A DNA stretch of 64,000 bases from Actinomadura sp. J1-007 (GCF_009793335.1 NZ_WING01000001.1:1860001-1924000), one strand, 5' to 3'; positions 27,455 through 37,353 are shown, numbered from the stretch's first letter. The notes: generated by a model from the letters alone, not told the origin. Program-made: numbers and translations.

Positions 27455-28111
27455 ATGCGGGTGCTGGTGGTCGAGGACGAACCGCTGCTCGCCGACGCGA
27501 TCGCCGAGTGGCTGCGGGACGAGCCGCACGCGGTCGATCTCGCCCACGACGGCGGGGCCGCGCTGGAACGGCTCACGGTCAACGACTACGACGTGGTCGT
27601 CCTGGACCGGGACCTGCCCGTCGTGCACGGCGACGACGTGTGCCGCGAGCTGGTCGGGACGGGGTCGGCGGCGCGGGTGCTGATGCTCACCGCCGCCGCC
27701 GAGGTCACCGACCGGGTCGAGGGGCTCGGGCTCGGCGCCGACGACTACCTCACCAAGCCGTTCGCGTTCACCGAGCTGGCGGCCCGCGTGCAGGCGCTCG
27801 GCCGCCGCTCCCGCCCGGCGGCGCCGCCGGTGCTGCGGCGCGCCGGGATCACCCTGGACCCCGCCCGCCACGAGGTGTTCAGGGACGGCCGGTACGTGCC
27901 GCTGTCGAAGAAGGAGTTCGCCGTGCTGGCCGAGCTGCTGCGCGCGGACGGCGTCGTGGTGTCCGCCGAGGAACTGCTGGAGAAGGCGTGGGACGAGCAC
28001 ACCGACCCGTTCACCGGAGCCGTACGGCTGACGATCCTGAAGCTGCGGCGCAAGCTCGGGAGCCCGCCGGTCGTGGAGACCGTCAAGGGCATCGGGTACC
28101 GGATCCCGTGA
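27455..28111 (+). CDS. OmpR/PhoB-family response regulator
   Basis: The 218-residue protein has a receiver domain with the acidic pair DE (8-9), phosphoacceptor Asp in VVLDRDLP (about 51), and Lys in DDYLTKPFAF (about 101), followed by a winged-helix DNA-binding domain ending in ETVKGIGYRIP. It is translationally coupled to the histidine kinase (GTGA overlap). Its position divergent from the MacAB-like operon suggests it controls that exporter. Confidence 0.94.
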   Translation: MRVLVVEDEPLLADAIAEWLRDEPHAVDLAHDGGAALERLTVNDYDVVVLDRDLPVVHGDDVCRELVGTGSAARVLMLTAAAEVTDRVEGLGLGADDYLTKPFAFTELAARVQALGRRSRPAAPPVLRRAGITLDPARHEVFRDGRYVPLSKKEFAVLAELLRADGVVVSAEELLEKAWDEHTDPFTGAVRLTILKLRRKLGSPPVVETVKGIGYRIP

Positions 28112-29571
28112 CCGCCGCGACCTCCCCCGGCACGCGGCCGTCCGAGGCCGGGCCGCGCGAGCCCCGCCGCCGCCCCGCCCGCGACCTGCGGCCCCGGCTC
28201 CCCCGCCGGCGCAGGCTGACGCTGCGCGCCCGGCTGACGCTGACGTACGCGGTGCTGTTCTTCCTCGCCGGAACGGTGCTGCTCGGCGTCACGTACGCGC
28301 TGTTCAGCCAGCAGCTCGGCCGCGGCGGGACCCGCTACCTCGCGCGGACGCTGAGCAGCCCGGGGAGCGTCGCCCCCAAGGGGACGGCCGCGCCCCAGAC
28401 CTCGCCGCCGTCACCCGGCCGCCCGACCTCCCCGCAGCCGCAAGGCTCCCCGCAGCCGCAGGGCTCGGTGCCGCCGAAGGCCCCGGCGTCCCCCGCCCCG
28501 GGCGCCCCGCCCGTCGGCGAGGAGTGGATCGTTCAGGACGGCAAGAGCGCCCGGACCGCGGCGGAGGACATCGACCGGTTCATGGTGCGCGAGCGCGACC
28601 GGCTGCACGCCGCCGCGACCACCTCGCTCGTCACGCAGGGCGGCGTCGCGCTGCTCGTCGTCGGCGGCGTCGCGGCCGGGCTCGGCTGGCTCATCGCGGG
28701 CCAGATGCTCGCGCCGCTGCACCGCGTCACCGACACCGCCCGGCGCATCGCGAGCGCCCCCGGCGCCGACCGCGGCCTGCACGAGCGGATCGCGCTGCGC
28801 GGCCCGCACGACGAGGTCAAGGAGCTCGCCGACACCTTCGACACGATGATCGAACGGCTCGACCAGTCGTTCGACGGGCAGCGCCGCTTCGTCGCGAACG
28901 CCTCGCACGAGCTGCGCACCCCGCTCACCCTCGGCCGCGCGCTCGTCGAGGTGGCGATGCACCGCCGCTCGGCGTCCGAGGACGTCAAGCAGCTCGGCGA
29001 GAACCTGCTGGAGATCAACTCCCGGCACGAGCGGCTGATCGGCGGGCTGCTGCTGCTCGCCCGCTCGGAGAACCAGCTCACCAGCCGCGCCCCCGTCGAC
29101 CTCGCCGACGTCGTCGGGCACGTCGCCGCGCAGACCGCCGCCGAGGCGGAGCGGTCCGGGGTCGCCGTGCACGAGACGCCCGGCGAGGCCCCGACCACCG
29201 GCGACGCGCTGCTCCTGGAACGGCTCGTCCAGAACCTCGTGGAGAACGGCATCCGGCACAACGAGGAGGGCGGCTGGGTCCGCGTCGAGAGCCGGACCCG
29301 CGACGGCCGCGCCGAGGTCGAGGTCACCAACTCCGGCCCGGTGATCCCCGCGTACGAGATCCCGGCGCTGTTCGAGCCGTTCCGGCGGATGGACACCGAC
29401 CGGCTCGTCACCGCGAAGGGCGCGGGCCTCGGGCTGTCGATCGTCCGGTCGGTCGCGCGCGCCCACGGCGGCGAGGCCGCCGCCAGGCCGCGGCCCACCG
29501 GCGGCCTCACCGTCACCGTCACCCTCCCCGGGACCTCCCTCCCCGACATCCAGGACCCCGACCTGGACTAG
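28108..29571 (+). CDS. Sensor histidine kinase
   Basis: This 487-residue protein has an Arg/Pro-rich N-terminus and a first membrane helix (about 45-65). A Pro/Ser-rich extracellular segment of about 100 residues precedes the second helix (about 172-195). A HAMP domain follows, then the phosphoacceptor His in NASHELRTPLTL, an N-box NLVENGIRHN, and G-boxes with GAGLGLSIV. The extracellular part is low complexity and short, so sensing may occur in the membrane, as in BceS-like or antimicrobial-peptide sensors. The GTG start overlaps the regulator stop. Confidence 0.93.
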   Translation: MTAATSPGTRPSEAGPREPRRRPARDLRPRLPRRRRLTLRARLTLTYAVLFFLAGTVLLGVTYALFSQQLGRGGTRYLARTLSSPGSVAPKGTAAPQTSPPSPGRPTSPQPQGSPQPQGSVPPKAPASPAPGAPPVGEEWIVQDGKSARTAAEDIDRFMVRERDRLHAAATTSLVTQGGVALLVVGGVAAGLGWLIAGQMLAPLHRVTDTARRIASAPGADRGLHERIALRGPHDEVKELADTFDTMIERLDQSFDGQRRFVANASHELRTPLTLGRALVEVAMHRRSASEDVKQLGENLLEINSRHERLIGGLLLLARSENQLTSRAPVDLADVVGHVAAQTAAEAERSGVAVHETPGEAPTTGDALLLERLVQNLVENGIRHNEEGGWVRVESRTRDGRAEVEVTNSGPVIPAYEIPALFEPFRRMDTDRLVTAKGAGLGLSIVRSVARAHGGEAAARPRPTGGLTVTVTLPGTSLPDIQDPDLD

Positions 29572-29613
29572 CGCGCCCGGCCGGGCGGCCTGCGGGAGGG
29601 GACCGGACCGCGC

Positions 29614-30993
29614 CTAGCGCGCCGGGATCGGGTGGTTGGCGTGGAACAGCCCGTCCGGGTCGTACCGCGCCTTCAGCCCGGTGAGCCGCGCGTAGTCGCC
29701 CGGCTCGTACATCTCGCGCACGCCGTCCTCGTCCAGCGGCCCGAAGCTGAAGTTGAACGAGCGCCCGACCGTCCGCCCGGCGAACGGCGCGGTGACGTCG
29801 CGGTGCAGGTCGCGCACCATGGCCTCCTCCCCGGGCTCCACCGGCGACAGGACGTTCACCGAGTACGCGGCGCCGCGGTTGCCGACGGCGTTCGGGACGC
29901 GGGGCGGGCGGGCGAGCGCGCCGCCGAGGTGCCGGATCTGGAACACGCACATGGCGGGCGCGTCCGGCCCGGCGAGCTTCGGCGCGGCCTCCAGCGCCCG
30001 CGGGTCCAGGCCGTCCACCAGGCGGTTGGTCGACCGGTAGGCGTGCGGCCGGTCGGGCTCGTCGAACACCGTCGCCGACTCGGTGTACGGCACCGTCCGC
30101 AGCCGGTCGATCAGCGGGGCGCCGAGGGCGCGCAGCGGCGCGGCGAGGTCCCGCCCCTCGTCCTCGGGCCCGGAGTAGGCGAGCTGGAACTGCACGACGT
30201 GCCGCCCGCGCAGCGGCTCGGGCACCATCGGCAGGTCGGGGAACGGCAGCATCGCGAGCGCCGCCGTCATCTCCTCCGGCGCCGTCTCCGTCCAGCGCCG
30301 CCACGCGTCGAGCACGCCGGGCACCTCGTCCACCGCGAAGTAGAGGCCGCCGCCGTAGACCTCCCGCACCGGGACGAGGTCGATCTCCATGCCGGTGACC
30401 ACGCCGAAGTTGCCGCCGCCTCCGCGCAGCGCCCAGAACAGGTCGGCGTCGTCCGAGCCGCCGGGGTCCTCGGCCGTCACGCGGCGCGTCCGCCCGTCGG
30501 CCGTGACGACGTCGATCCGGCGGACGTGGTCGGCCGCGAACCCGTACCGCCGGGCCAGCAGCCCGACGCCGCCGCCCAGGGTGTACGACACGGCGCCGAC
30601 CCCGGGCGAGCTGCCGGACAGCGGCGCGAGCCCGTGCTCGGCGGCGGCCTCGATCACCCGCTGCCACGGCGCCCCGGCCTCGACCCACGCGGTGCGCGCC
30701 GCCGGATCGACGCGCACGCCCGCCATCCGCCGCGTGCTGATCAGCACGCCGCCGTCCAGGCCCGCGCCGAGCCCGTGTCCGCCCGCCTGGACCGCCACCC
30801 GGAGGCCGCGCGCGGCGGCGTGGCGGACGGCCTCGCGCACGTCGTCCTCCCCGGCCGCGCCGACGATCACCGCGGGGGCGTGCGGGTCCATGAGCTGGTA
30901 TCCGGACCGTTCGTCGTCGTAGCCGTCCGCCCCGGCCGCGAGGACCGGGCCCTGCACCTTGAGGTCGTTGATCTCGCTGTTCGCTCCACTCAT
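29614..30993 (-). CDS. FAD-linked oxidoreductase, berberine-bridge type
   Basis: The 459-residue protein has the PCMH-type FAD domain with VAVQAGGHGLG, whose His would bear 8-alpha covalent FAD, followed by GVGAVSYTLGGGVGLLARRYG. A C-terminal berberine-bridge segment (SFNFSFGPLDEDG ... RYDPDGLFHANHPI) completes it. Family members oxidise sugars, alkaloids or polyketides with O2. I chose the ATG at 30993 with GGTGAG just upstream; an in-frame ATG at 31023 is less likely. No signal peptide is visible. The substrate is unknown. Confidence 0.9.
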   Translation of the reverse strand: MSGANSEINDLKVQGPVLAAGADGYDDERSGYQLMDPHAPAVIVGAAGEDDVREAVRHAAARGLRVAVQAGGHGLGAGLDGGVLISTRRMAGVRVDPAARTAWVEAGAPWQRVIEAAAEHGLAPLSGSSPGVGAVSYTLGGGVGLLARRYGFAADHVRRIDVVTADGRTRRVTAEDPGGSDDADLFWALRGGGGNFGVVTGMEIDLVPVREVYGGGLYFAVDEVPGVLDAWRRWTETAPEEMTAALAMLPFPDLPMVPEPLRGRHVVQFQLAYSGPEDEGRDLAAPLRALGAPLIDRLRTVPYTESATVFDEPDRPHAYRSTNRLVDGLDPRALEAAPKLAGPDAPAMCVFQIRHLGGALARPPRVPNAVGNRGAAYSVNVLSPVEPGEEAMVRDLHRDVTAPFAGRTVGRSFNFSFGPLDEDGVREMYEPGDYARLTGLKARYDPDGLFHANHPIPAR

Positions 30994-31117
30994 GAGGCTC
31001 ACCGTAGGAGCCGTTGAGGACACATCTTGTCCGCAAGGGGCGCGGCCGTGCGGGTGTGTTCCAGGTCTCTTCTGGGCTGGGACGCTCGGCGCCGCGCGCG
31101 GGGCGGGGCGGGCGGGG

Positions 31118-33709
31118 TCAGTGGGCGGCGGCGTTCCAGTCGGGGCCGTCGCCGAGGGCGACCTCCAGGCCCACCGACAGCGGGTACGCCGTGGTCATGC
31201 GGTCGCGGACCAGCTCGGCGACCCGTTCCCGCTCGCCCGGCGCGACCTCCAGGACGAGCTCGTCGTGCACCTGGAGCAGGAGCCGGCTGCGGAGCCGCTC
31301 CGCCGCGAGCGCTCCGTCCACCCGGAGCATGGCGATCTTGACGATGTCGGCCGCCGAGCCCTGGATCGGCGCGTTCAGCGCCATCCGCTCGGCGGTCTCG
31401 CGGCGCCGCCGGTCGTCGCTGTTCAGGTGCGGCAGGTAGCGGCGGCGGCCGAGGACCGTGCGGGTGTAGCCGGTGCGGCGCGCCTCGGCGACCACCCGTT
31501 CGAGGTAGTCGCGGACGCCGCCCAGCCGCGCGAAGTAGGCGTCCATCAGCGGCCGGGCCTCGGCCACGCCGATGCCGAGCTGCCGGGACAGCCCGAACGC
31601 CGAGAGCCCGTACGCGAGCCCGTACGACATCGCCTTGATCTTGCGCCGCAGGTCGGGGGTGACCGCGTCCGGCGCGACGCCGAAGACCCGCGCGGCCATG
31701 CCGGTGTGCGGGTCCTCGCCCGACTCGAACGCCGCGACCAGGGCCGGGTCCCGCGACAGGTGCGCCATGATCCGGAGTTCGAGCTGGCCGTAGTCGGCCG
31801 TCATGAGCGAGGCGTACCCGCCGCCCGGCCGGAACGCCCGGCGGATGCGCCGCCCCTCCTCCGTCCGCACGGGGATGACCTGGAGGTTGGGCTCGGTCGA
31901 GGTGAGTCGCCCGGTGGCCGCGACGGTCTGCTGGAACGTCGTGTGGATCCGGCCGTCCGCGCCGATCTCCTTGATCAGCCCCGCCACCGTCGTCCGCAGC
32001 CGCGCCCGGTCGCGGTGGTGCAGGAGCACTTCGGGCATCCCGTTGCCGGTCTGCGTCGCGAGCCAGGTCAGCGCGTCCACGTCGGTGGAGTGGCCCGACT
32101 TGATCTTCTTGGTCCTGGGCAGTCCCAGCTCCTCGAACAGGATCTCCTGGAGCTGCTTGGTCGAGCCCGGGTTGAACGGGCGCCCGGCGATCCGCGCCGC
32201 GTCGTCCGCCGCGCGCTCCATCTCCTCGGTGAACCGCCGCTCCAGCTCGCGCAGCGCCGCGTCGTCCACGGCGATCCCGGTCCGTTCCATCCTGGCGAGC
32301 AGGTCCGACAGCGGCAGCTCCACGTCGTCCAGGACGGCCGTCATCCCCGCCGCGCCGAGCTGCTCGCCGAACCTGCCCGCCAGCTCCAGGACGGCGCGGG
32401 CCCTCGCCGCCGGCTCCTCGTCCCGGCGGCCGAGGTGGCGCGCCGACAGGTCGGCGATCCCGTACGCGGCGAGGCCGGGCAGCAGCAGGTACGCGGCCAG
32501 CGCGGTGTCCATGACGACCCCGCCGAGCCGCCACCCGCGCCCCGCGAACGCCCGCAGCAGCTCCCGCGAGTCGTGCACGGCCTTCTTCCGCGCGGGATCG
32601 GCCAGCCACTCCGCGAACGCCCGTTCGCCGCCGCCCAGCTCGGCGGGCACGAACACGACCGCGGAGTCCTCGTCGGCGAGCGCGACCCGCAGGACGTCGC
32701 CCTCCCCGCGCGCCCACGCGCAGTCGGCGGCGAGCGCGACCGTCCCGCGCGCCTCGCGCAGCCACGCCGCCAGCTCCCCGGGCCCGGCCTCGGGGACCCG
32801 CGCCACCGGAGCCGCGGCGCCGCCGCCTCCCGGGTCGGCGGCGAACAGCCGCTGCCGCAGGCTCGCGTTGCGGAACTCCAGCTCGTCCAGCAGCCCGCTG
32901 AACGCCGCGAGGTCGTACGGCGCGCGCCGCAGGTCGTCCACGCCGAGCGGCAGGTCCACGTCCCGGACGAGCTCCGTCAGCCGCCGGTTGAGCCGGACGG
33001 TGTCCAGCGCGGCGCGCAGCTTCTCGCCCGCCTTGCCCGGCACCTCGCCGGCCCGTTCGACCAGCGCCGCCAGCGACCCGAACTCGCGGATCCACTTCGC
33101 GGCGGTCTTCTCCCCGATGCCGGGGATGCCCGGCAGGTTGTCGGACGGGTCGCCGCGCAGCGCCGCGAAGTCGGGGTACTGCTCCGGCGTCAGCCCGTAC
33201 CGCTCCCGCACGGTCGCGGGCGTGTAGCGGATCATCTCCGAGGCGGTCCGGTAGAAGTACAGGGCGGTGACGTTCGGGCTCACGATCTGGAGGACGTCGC
33301 GGTCGCCCGTGACGACCAGCACCTCGAACCCGTCCGCCTCGGCCCGCGCGGCGAGCGTCGCGATCACGTCGTCCGCCTCGTACCCGGGCGCCCGCACCGC
33401 CGCGACGTTCATCGCCGCGAGCAGCCGGTCGAGGATCTCCAGCTGGCTGCCGAACCCCTCCGGCGACCGCGCCCGGTTGGCCTTGTAGTCGGGGAACGCC
33501 TCGCTCCGGAACGTCCGCCGCGAGACGTCGAACGCGACCGCGACGTGCGTGGGCCGCTCGTCGCGCAGCGCGTTGGCCAGCATGTTGGCGAACCCGTACA
33601 CCACGTTGGTCGGCTGGCCGCCGGACGTGCTGAAGTTCTCGACCGGCAGCGCGTAGAACGCCCGGTACGCCAGCGAGTGCCCGTCCAGCAGAAGCAGCCG
33701 ATCCCCCAT
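31118..33709 (-). CDS. polA: DNA polymerase I
   Basis: The 863-residue enzyme has an N-terminal 5'-nuclease domain (GHSLAYRAFYALP, GYEADDVIATL, GDRDVLQIV, GDPSDNLPGIPGIGEKTA). A 3'-5' exonuclease-like fold has lost its DxE metal site. The family A polymerase domain has motif A DYGQLELRIMAHLS, motif B RRKIKAMSYGLAYGL and motif C QVHDELVLE. It fills gaps and removes RNA primers. The usual NLQNIP reads NLQVIP and motif A has Gly where Ser is usual, so it is somewhat divergent. The ATG at 33709 follows a G-rich ribosome site. Confidence 0.94.
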   Translation of the reverse strand: MGDRLLLLDGHSLAYRAFYALPVENFSTSGGQPTNVVYGFANMLANALRDERPTHVAVAFDVSRRTFRSEAFPDYKANRARSPEGFGSQLEILDRLLAAMNVAAVRAPGYEADDVIATLAARAEADGFEVLVVTGDRDVLQIVSPNVTALYFYRTASEMIRYTPATVRERYGLTPEQYPDFAALRGDPSDNLPGIPGIGEKTAAKWIREFGSLAALVERAGEVPGKAGEKLRAALDTVRLNRRLTELVRDVDLPLGVDDLRRAPYDLAAFSGLLDELEFRNASLRQRLFAADPGGGGAAAPVARVPEAGPGELAAWLREARGTVALAADCAWARGEGDVLRVALADEDSAVVFVPAELGGGERAFAEWLADPARKKAVHDSRELLRAFAGRGWRLGGVVMDTALAAYLLLPGLAAYGIADLSARHLGRRDEEPAARARAVLELAGRFGEQLGAAGMTAVLDDVELPLSDLLARMERTGIAVDDAALRELERRFTEEMERAADDAARIAGRPFNPGSTKQLQEILFEELGLPRTKKIKSGHSTDVDALTWLATQTGNGMPEVLLHHRDRARLRTTVAGLIKEIGADGRIHTTFQQTVAATGRLTSTEPNLQVIPVRTEEGRRIRRAFRPGGGYASLMTADYGQLELRIMAHLSRDPALVAAFESGEDPHTGMAARVFGVAPDAVTPDLRRKIKAMSYGLAYGLSAFGLSRQLGIGVAEARPLMDAYFARLGGVRDYLERVVAEARRTGYTRTVLGRRRYLPHLNSDDRRRRETAERMALNAPIQGSAADIVKIAMLRVDGALAAERLRSRLLLQVHDELVLEVAPGERERVAELVRDRMTTAYPLSVGLEVALGDGPDWNAAAH

Positions 33710-33766
33710 CCCCCCATCCTGCCCGACCACCGCCCCGCCCCCCTGGGACCGCGACCGCGAGCAAGC

Positions 33767-34579
33767 TCAGGTCGTCGGGGGATCGTGCCAGGTGGTGACG
33801 GTCAGTTCGTCGCCCGTCGAGAGTTTGCCGGGGCGGACGACCGAGAACTTCGCGCCGAACGCCACGCCGCCCTGGACTCGCCGGTAGGCGGCGAGGGTGC
33901 GGAGGGGCTCGGGTCCGGCCTTGGCGCCGCTGTCCTGGTCGACCATCGTGACGGCGCAGCGGATCGCGAGCTTGGCGAAGGCCAGCTCGGCGCCACCGAT
34001 GGAGACGGTGCGGACGCGGTCTTCCCGGTACGGCTCGTCCCAGCCGTCGATCACGATGTTGGGCCGGAAGCGGTCCATCGGCAGCGGGGTCTCCAGCCGC
34101 CGGTTCAGGTCGCGCAGCGTGGCCAGCGAGAGGGCGTGGACGGGGCTGCTGTCGGCGTACCCGGACGTGCCCGCGCGCCAGCCGTCGACCACCCGCGCGT
34201 GCTCCGGCGGCACCCGCACGAGACGGCTGGGCTCGCCGAGGAACGACGACAGCCATCCGGCGGCGTCCTTGCCCAGGTCGATGCCCTGGTAGCGGTCTCC
34301 GAAGAGCGTCACCTCCCGCCGCCGCGCCGCCAGGTCGATCCCGACGCCGAGCTCCGCCATGCCCGGCGCCCGCAGGACGAGCCGTCCGCCCGCGACCGCC
34401 GGGCGGATCAGCGCCAGCCTCGGGTCGCGGCGCTGGCTGCGGAACGACCCGTCGGTGCCGGTCACCATGAACGCCCGGTCGTGCTCCAGGCCCGCCGGCG
34501 TCAGCATGGCATCCGCCACCGACACTCCCGCGCACCCCTTCACGGGGTACGAGATCAGCTCCCGCACGATGCCCACCAT
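33767..34579 (-). CDS. MOSC domain protein
   Basis: The 270-residue protein begins with the MOSC N-terminal beta-barrel motif (VRELISYPVKGCAGVSV) and continues into a MOSC domain with SPVHALSLATLRDLN, RFRPNIVIDG and a late conserved Cys in AIRCAVTMVDQ. MOSC proteins bind molybdenum cofactor via Cys and act in N-hydroxylated-compound reduction or sulfur transfer. It lies upstream of polA on the same strand, 57 bases away, and is divergent from the sigma factor gene. No partner reductase is adjacent. Confidence 0.88.
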   Translation of the reverse strand: MVGIVRELISYPVKGCAGVSVADAMLTPAGLEHDRAFMVTGTDGSFRSQRRDPRLALIRPAVAGGRLVLRAPGMAELGVGIDLAARRREVTLFGDRYQGIDLGKDAAGWLSSFLGEPSRLVRVPPEHARVVDGWRAGTSGYADSSPVHALSLATLRDLNRRLETPLPMDRFRPNIVIDGWDEPYREDRVRTVSIGGAELAFAKLAIRCAVTMVDQDSGAKAGPEPLRTLAAYRRVQGGVAFGAKFSVVRPGKLSTGDELTVTTWHDPPTT

Positions 34580-34747
34580 GATCGGTGACGTTACGACGCC
34601 GCTTCCGCGCCGCACCAGGGAAGACCGCGCTATCTGACGCCGATTGGTCACGTTCGGCCGGGCCCGCCGCTCCCTTCCGTCTGTGACGTGATGGGCCGTT
34701 CGCGGCGTCTGAGGGAGAGAACCCACGAACGACGCAGGGAAGGCCCG

Positions 34748-35248
34748 ATGGCGAACGATCCACACGGATTCCAGGAATTCGCCGCCGCGCGCGGCGCCTC
34801 GTTGTTCAGGACCGCCTGCCTGCTGTGCGGGGACCGGCATCTCGCCGAGGACCTGGTGCAGACGACGCTCGGAAAGCTGTACGTGTCGTGGCGGCGCGTG
34901 CAGCGCGCCGACAATCCCGGGGCGTACGCGCGTGCCGTGCTGATGCGCACCTACCTGTCGCACATGCGCAAGCACAGCAGCAAGGAAACGCCCTGGCAGC
35001 GGCTGCCGGACCGGGCCGCCGCCGGCGGCGCCGACCAGGCGCTGCGCGTGACGCTGCTGGACGGCCTGGCGCGGCTCCCGCCGCAGGACCGCGCCGTACT
35101 GGTCCTGCGGTACTGGGAGGACCTGAGCGTGGAGGACGTGGCATCCACGCTGCGGCTCAGCAACGGGGCGGTGCGCAACCGGAGCATGCGGGCGCTCGGC
35201 AGGCTCCGCGAGGCGCTGGGCGAGGAGTTCGAGGAGCTCATCCGATGA
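34748..35248 (+). CDS. SigE-family ECF RNA polymerase sigma factor
   Basis: The 166-residue protein has region 2 (FQEFAAARGASLFRTACLL, HLAEDLVQTTLGKLYVSW) and region 4 (RLPPQDRAVLVLRYWEDLSVEDVAS ... GAVRNRSMRALGRLREAL), typical of the actinobacterial SigE-type ECF group. It should redirect RNA polymerase to a small stress regulon. GGGAAGG lies before the ATG. Its stop overlaps the next gene by ATGA, and that gene encodes a membrane protein that may act as its regulator. Confidence 0.92.
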   Translation: MANDPHGFQEFAAARGASLFRTACLLCGDRHLAEDLVQTTLGKLYVSWRRVQRADNPGAYARAVLMRTYLSHMRKHSSKETPWQRLPDRAAAGGADQALRVTLLDGLARLPPQDRAVLVLRYWEDLSVEDVASTLRLSNGAVRNRSMRALGRLREALGEEFEELIR

Positions 35249-36212
35249 CGCAGGGAAGGGACGCGGACATGAACGTGGAAGACCGGTTGTCCGAGGCGAT
35301 GCACCGTACGGCCGAAGAGTTGGAGCCGCCTGTGGCGGAGCTGGTCAGCGGCGGTACGGCGCGTGGACGGCGACGCCGCCTGCGCAACCGTACGGCCGCC
35401 GCCTCGGCGGCCACCGCCGTCGCCGTCGCCGCGGGCGCGCTCGCGGTGGGCGGCCCCGGCGGCTCGGGCGGCGGGCCGGTGGCGCCGACGCCGACCGCCG
35501 TACGGCTGGTGAACGCGTCGGAGGTCCTCGGCCAGGCCGCACGCGCGGCGGAGGCGCGCCCGGCGCCCAAGCCCCGCCCGAACCAGTGGTGGTACACCAG
35601 GTCCCTGGAGGCCGGGATCGCTGCCGAGCACGGCCCGAAGCCGCGCCTCTCCGAGAACTGGACCAAGCTGGACGGCTCGGCGGACGCCGGCCTGAAGGAC
35701 GGCCGACTGGTCTTCTACCCCCACACGAAGCCGGGGGCGAAGAGCGCCGAGGGGCGGTACGAGCGTCTGGCGTCCCTGCCCGCCGACCCCGTGAAGCTGC
35801 GCTCGATCGTCTACGCCGAAGCCGAGGTCGAGGCCCCGGCGACCAGGGCCGAGACGGCGGGGCGTTCCGCGCCGCGGCGCAGATGCTGTGGGACGCGCCG
35901 CCGACCATGCCGCCGGCGACGCAGGCCGCCCTCTACCGGGTGCTGGCGGCGATCCCCGGCGTCCAGGTCGAACGGGGCGTCAAGGACGGCGCGGGACGTC
36001 CCGCCATGGCGGTGAGCCGGAAGTTCGGCGACCAGTACCTGCTGGATCCGCGCACCTACGAGATGGTGGCGCAGCGGACGGTCAGCAACGGCCACAACGC
36101 CCCGATATCGAGGGACCGGTCCGTTCCCCACCGCGAGACCCCGGCGGGCACCGTCACCTACTCCCTGACCCGCGTGGCCACCAAGATCGTGGACCGCGCC
36201 GGCCAGCGCTAG
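35245..36212 (+). CDS. Membrane protein coupled to sigma factor (CU044_5270-like), frameshifted
   Basis: The N-terminal cytoplasmic part (about 1-55) resembles the short segments of anti-sigma-like proteins that pair with SigE-type factors. One membrane helix (about 57-75) leads to an extracellular domain with WWYTRSLEAG. The frame breaks at GGGG 35859-35862. One added G restores GAFRAAAQMLWD and the C-terminal half ending in VATKIVDRAGQR, giving about 322 residues. The ATG at 35245 overlaps the sigma stop, so both are co-translated; ATG 35269 is an alternative. It may be the sigma regulator. The CU044_5270 family name is a recollection, not a search result. Confidence 0.7.
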
Positions 36213-36280
36213 AGCGCGCCTCCGCCCGCCCGCGACCGGATCGAAGCCGTACGCGTCGCCGACGACCGCGGCCGGCCGTG

Positions 36281-36313
36281 CCCCGGCCCGTCCGTCCGGC
36301 GGACGGGCCGGGG
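36281..36313. terminator. Bidirectional terminator hairpin
   Basis: CCCCGGCCCGTCCG at 36281-36294 pairs perfectly with 36300-36313 around a 5-base loop. It lies between the convergent sigma-associated membrane protein gene and the F420-type oxidoreductase gene, so it can end both transcripts. Confidence 0.85.
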
Positions 36314-36323
36314 CGACGGTGGG

Positions 36324-37186
36324 TTACAGGGCGGGTGGGCCCTGGTCGATGCGGTGCAGGACGGGGGCGAGCTTGTCGAGGTCGGTCCCGTCGATGGGCT
36401 GCCGTTCGTCCCACCAGGTGGCTCCGGCGTCGGCGAGCGGGCCGAGCAGGTCGCGGGCCTGCGCGGCGCCGGCCGGGCTGGCGCCGCCGACGACGATCTC
36501 GAACGGCTCGTCCGCCCGGTCCCCGCGCTGCTCGCGCACGTACGCGGCGAGGTCGCGGACCTCGCCCGCGGGCGGCGCCGCCCCGTGCGAGCCCTGCCCG
36601 AACAGCGGGACCGCGCCGTCCCAGCGGGCGGCCCGGCGCATCGGCCGCCGGTTCGGCCAGAACCCCGCGATCCACACCGGCGGCCGGGGCCGCTGCACCG
36701 GCGCGGGCAGCAGCGTGACGTCCTCGACCCGGTAGTGCGGCCCGTCGTGCGTCACGGGCTCGCCGGTCCAGTAGCGGCCGAGCAGGTCCAGGCCCTCGTC
36801 CAGGCGCTCGGCGAGCACCGCCGGGTCGGTCGGCTCGCCGAAACTTCCGTACTCGTCCTCGATCGGCCCGCCCAGCCCCGCGCCGAAGACGACGCGCCCG
36901 CCGCTGATCGCGTCGAGCGTGGCGACCTGCCGGGCGAGCTGCTGCGGACGGCGGCGGGCGACGGGCGTCACCATGGTCCCGAGCCTGATCCGGCTGGTCG
37001 CCAGCGCGGCGGCCGTCAGCAGCATCCAGGGGTCGCCGAACGTCCGCCGGCGGCTCTTGACGTGCACGACGTGATCCCAGAGGAACAGCGCGTCCCAGCC
37101 CGCCCGTTCGGCCGCGACGGCCACGTCGGCCACGGTCCTGGCGTCGGCGAAGTCCCGAAGTTCGGAATGTTGATCGAGAAGCGCAT
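36324..37186 (-). CDS. LLM-class F420-type oxidoreductase, one-base frameshift
   Basis: The protein starts MRFSINIPNFG and, after adding one base at the CCC run 37154-37156 (plus strand), continues as DFADARTVADVAVAAERAGWDALFLWDH. This is the classical luciferase-like TIM-barrel start. Further motifs are RIRLGTMVTPVARRRPQQLARQV, LDAISGGRVVFGAG and VWIAGFWPNRR. Corrected length is 287 residues. Such enzymes use reduced F420 (or FMN) to reduce or oxygenate small substrates. GAAGGAG precedes the ATG at 37186. The frameshift at residue 12 is probably an artefact; otherwise translation would have to restart internally. Confidence 0.83.
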
Positions 37187-37317
37187 GGTCGCATGCTCCT
37201 TCCCGCCTCGGAGGAACGGCAACCGGACGAGCGGCCCGGAACCGGGCGCGGCCGGACGGCCGCGGAGCTGCCGCACGGGGTGCCGGCAGGGGGTTCGCGA
37301 TCGGGCAGGGAGAGCCC

Positions 37318-37345
37318 TTGACGCGGACCCCTGGCGGGCTACCCT
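37318..37345 (+). promoter_or_regulatory. Promoter of the AA10 monooxygenase gene
   Basis: TTGACG (37318-37323) and TACCCT (37340-37345) are separated by 16 bases and match the actinobacterial housekeeping pattern. The predicted start site near 37352 falls right before a perfect inverted repeat, and the CDS starts about 100 bases further on. Confidence 0.6.
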
Positions 37346-37353
37346 CCCAACTG

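Noticed and set aside
30959..34588. Long plus-strand open frame opposite polA and the MOSC gene
   Set aside because: Its translation is Arg/Val/His-rich and lacks motifs, while the minus strand encodes a complete DNA polymerase I.
36154..37194. Alternative long minus-strand frame over the F420-type oxidoreductase
   Set aside because: It is a one-base-shifted shadow with no motifs; the other frame carries the luciferase-like barrel signatures.
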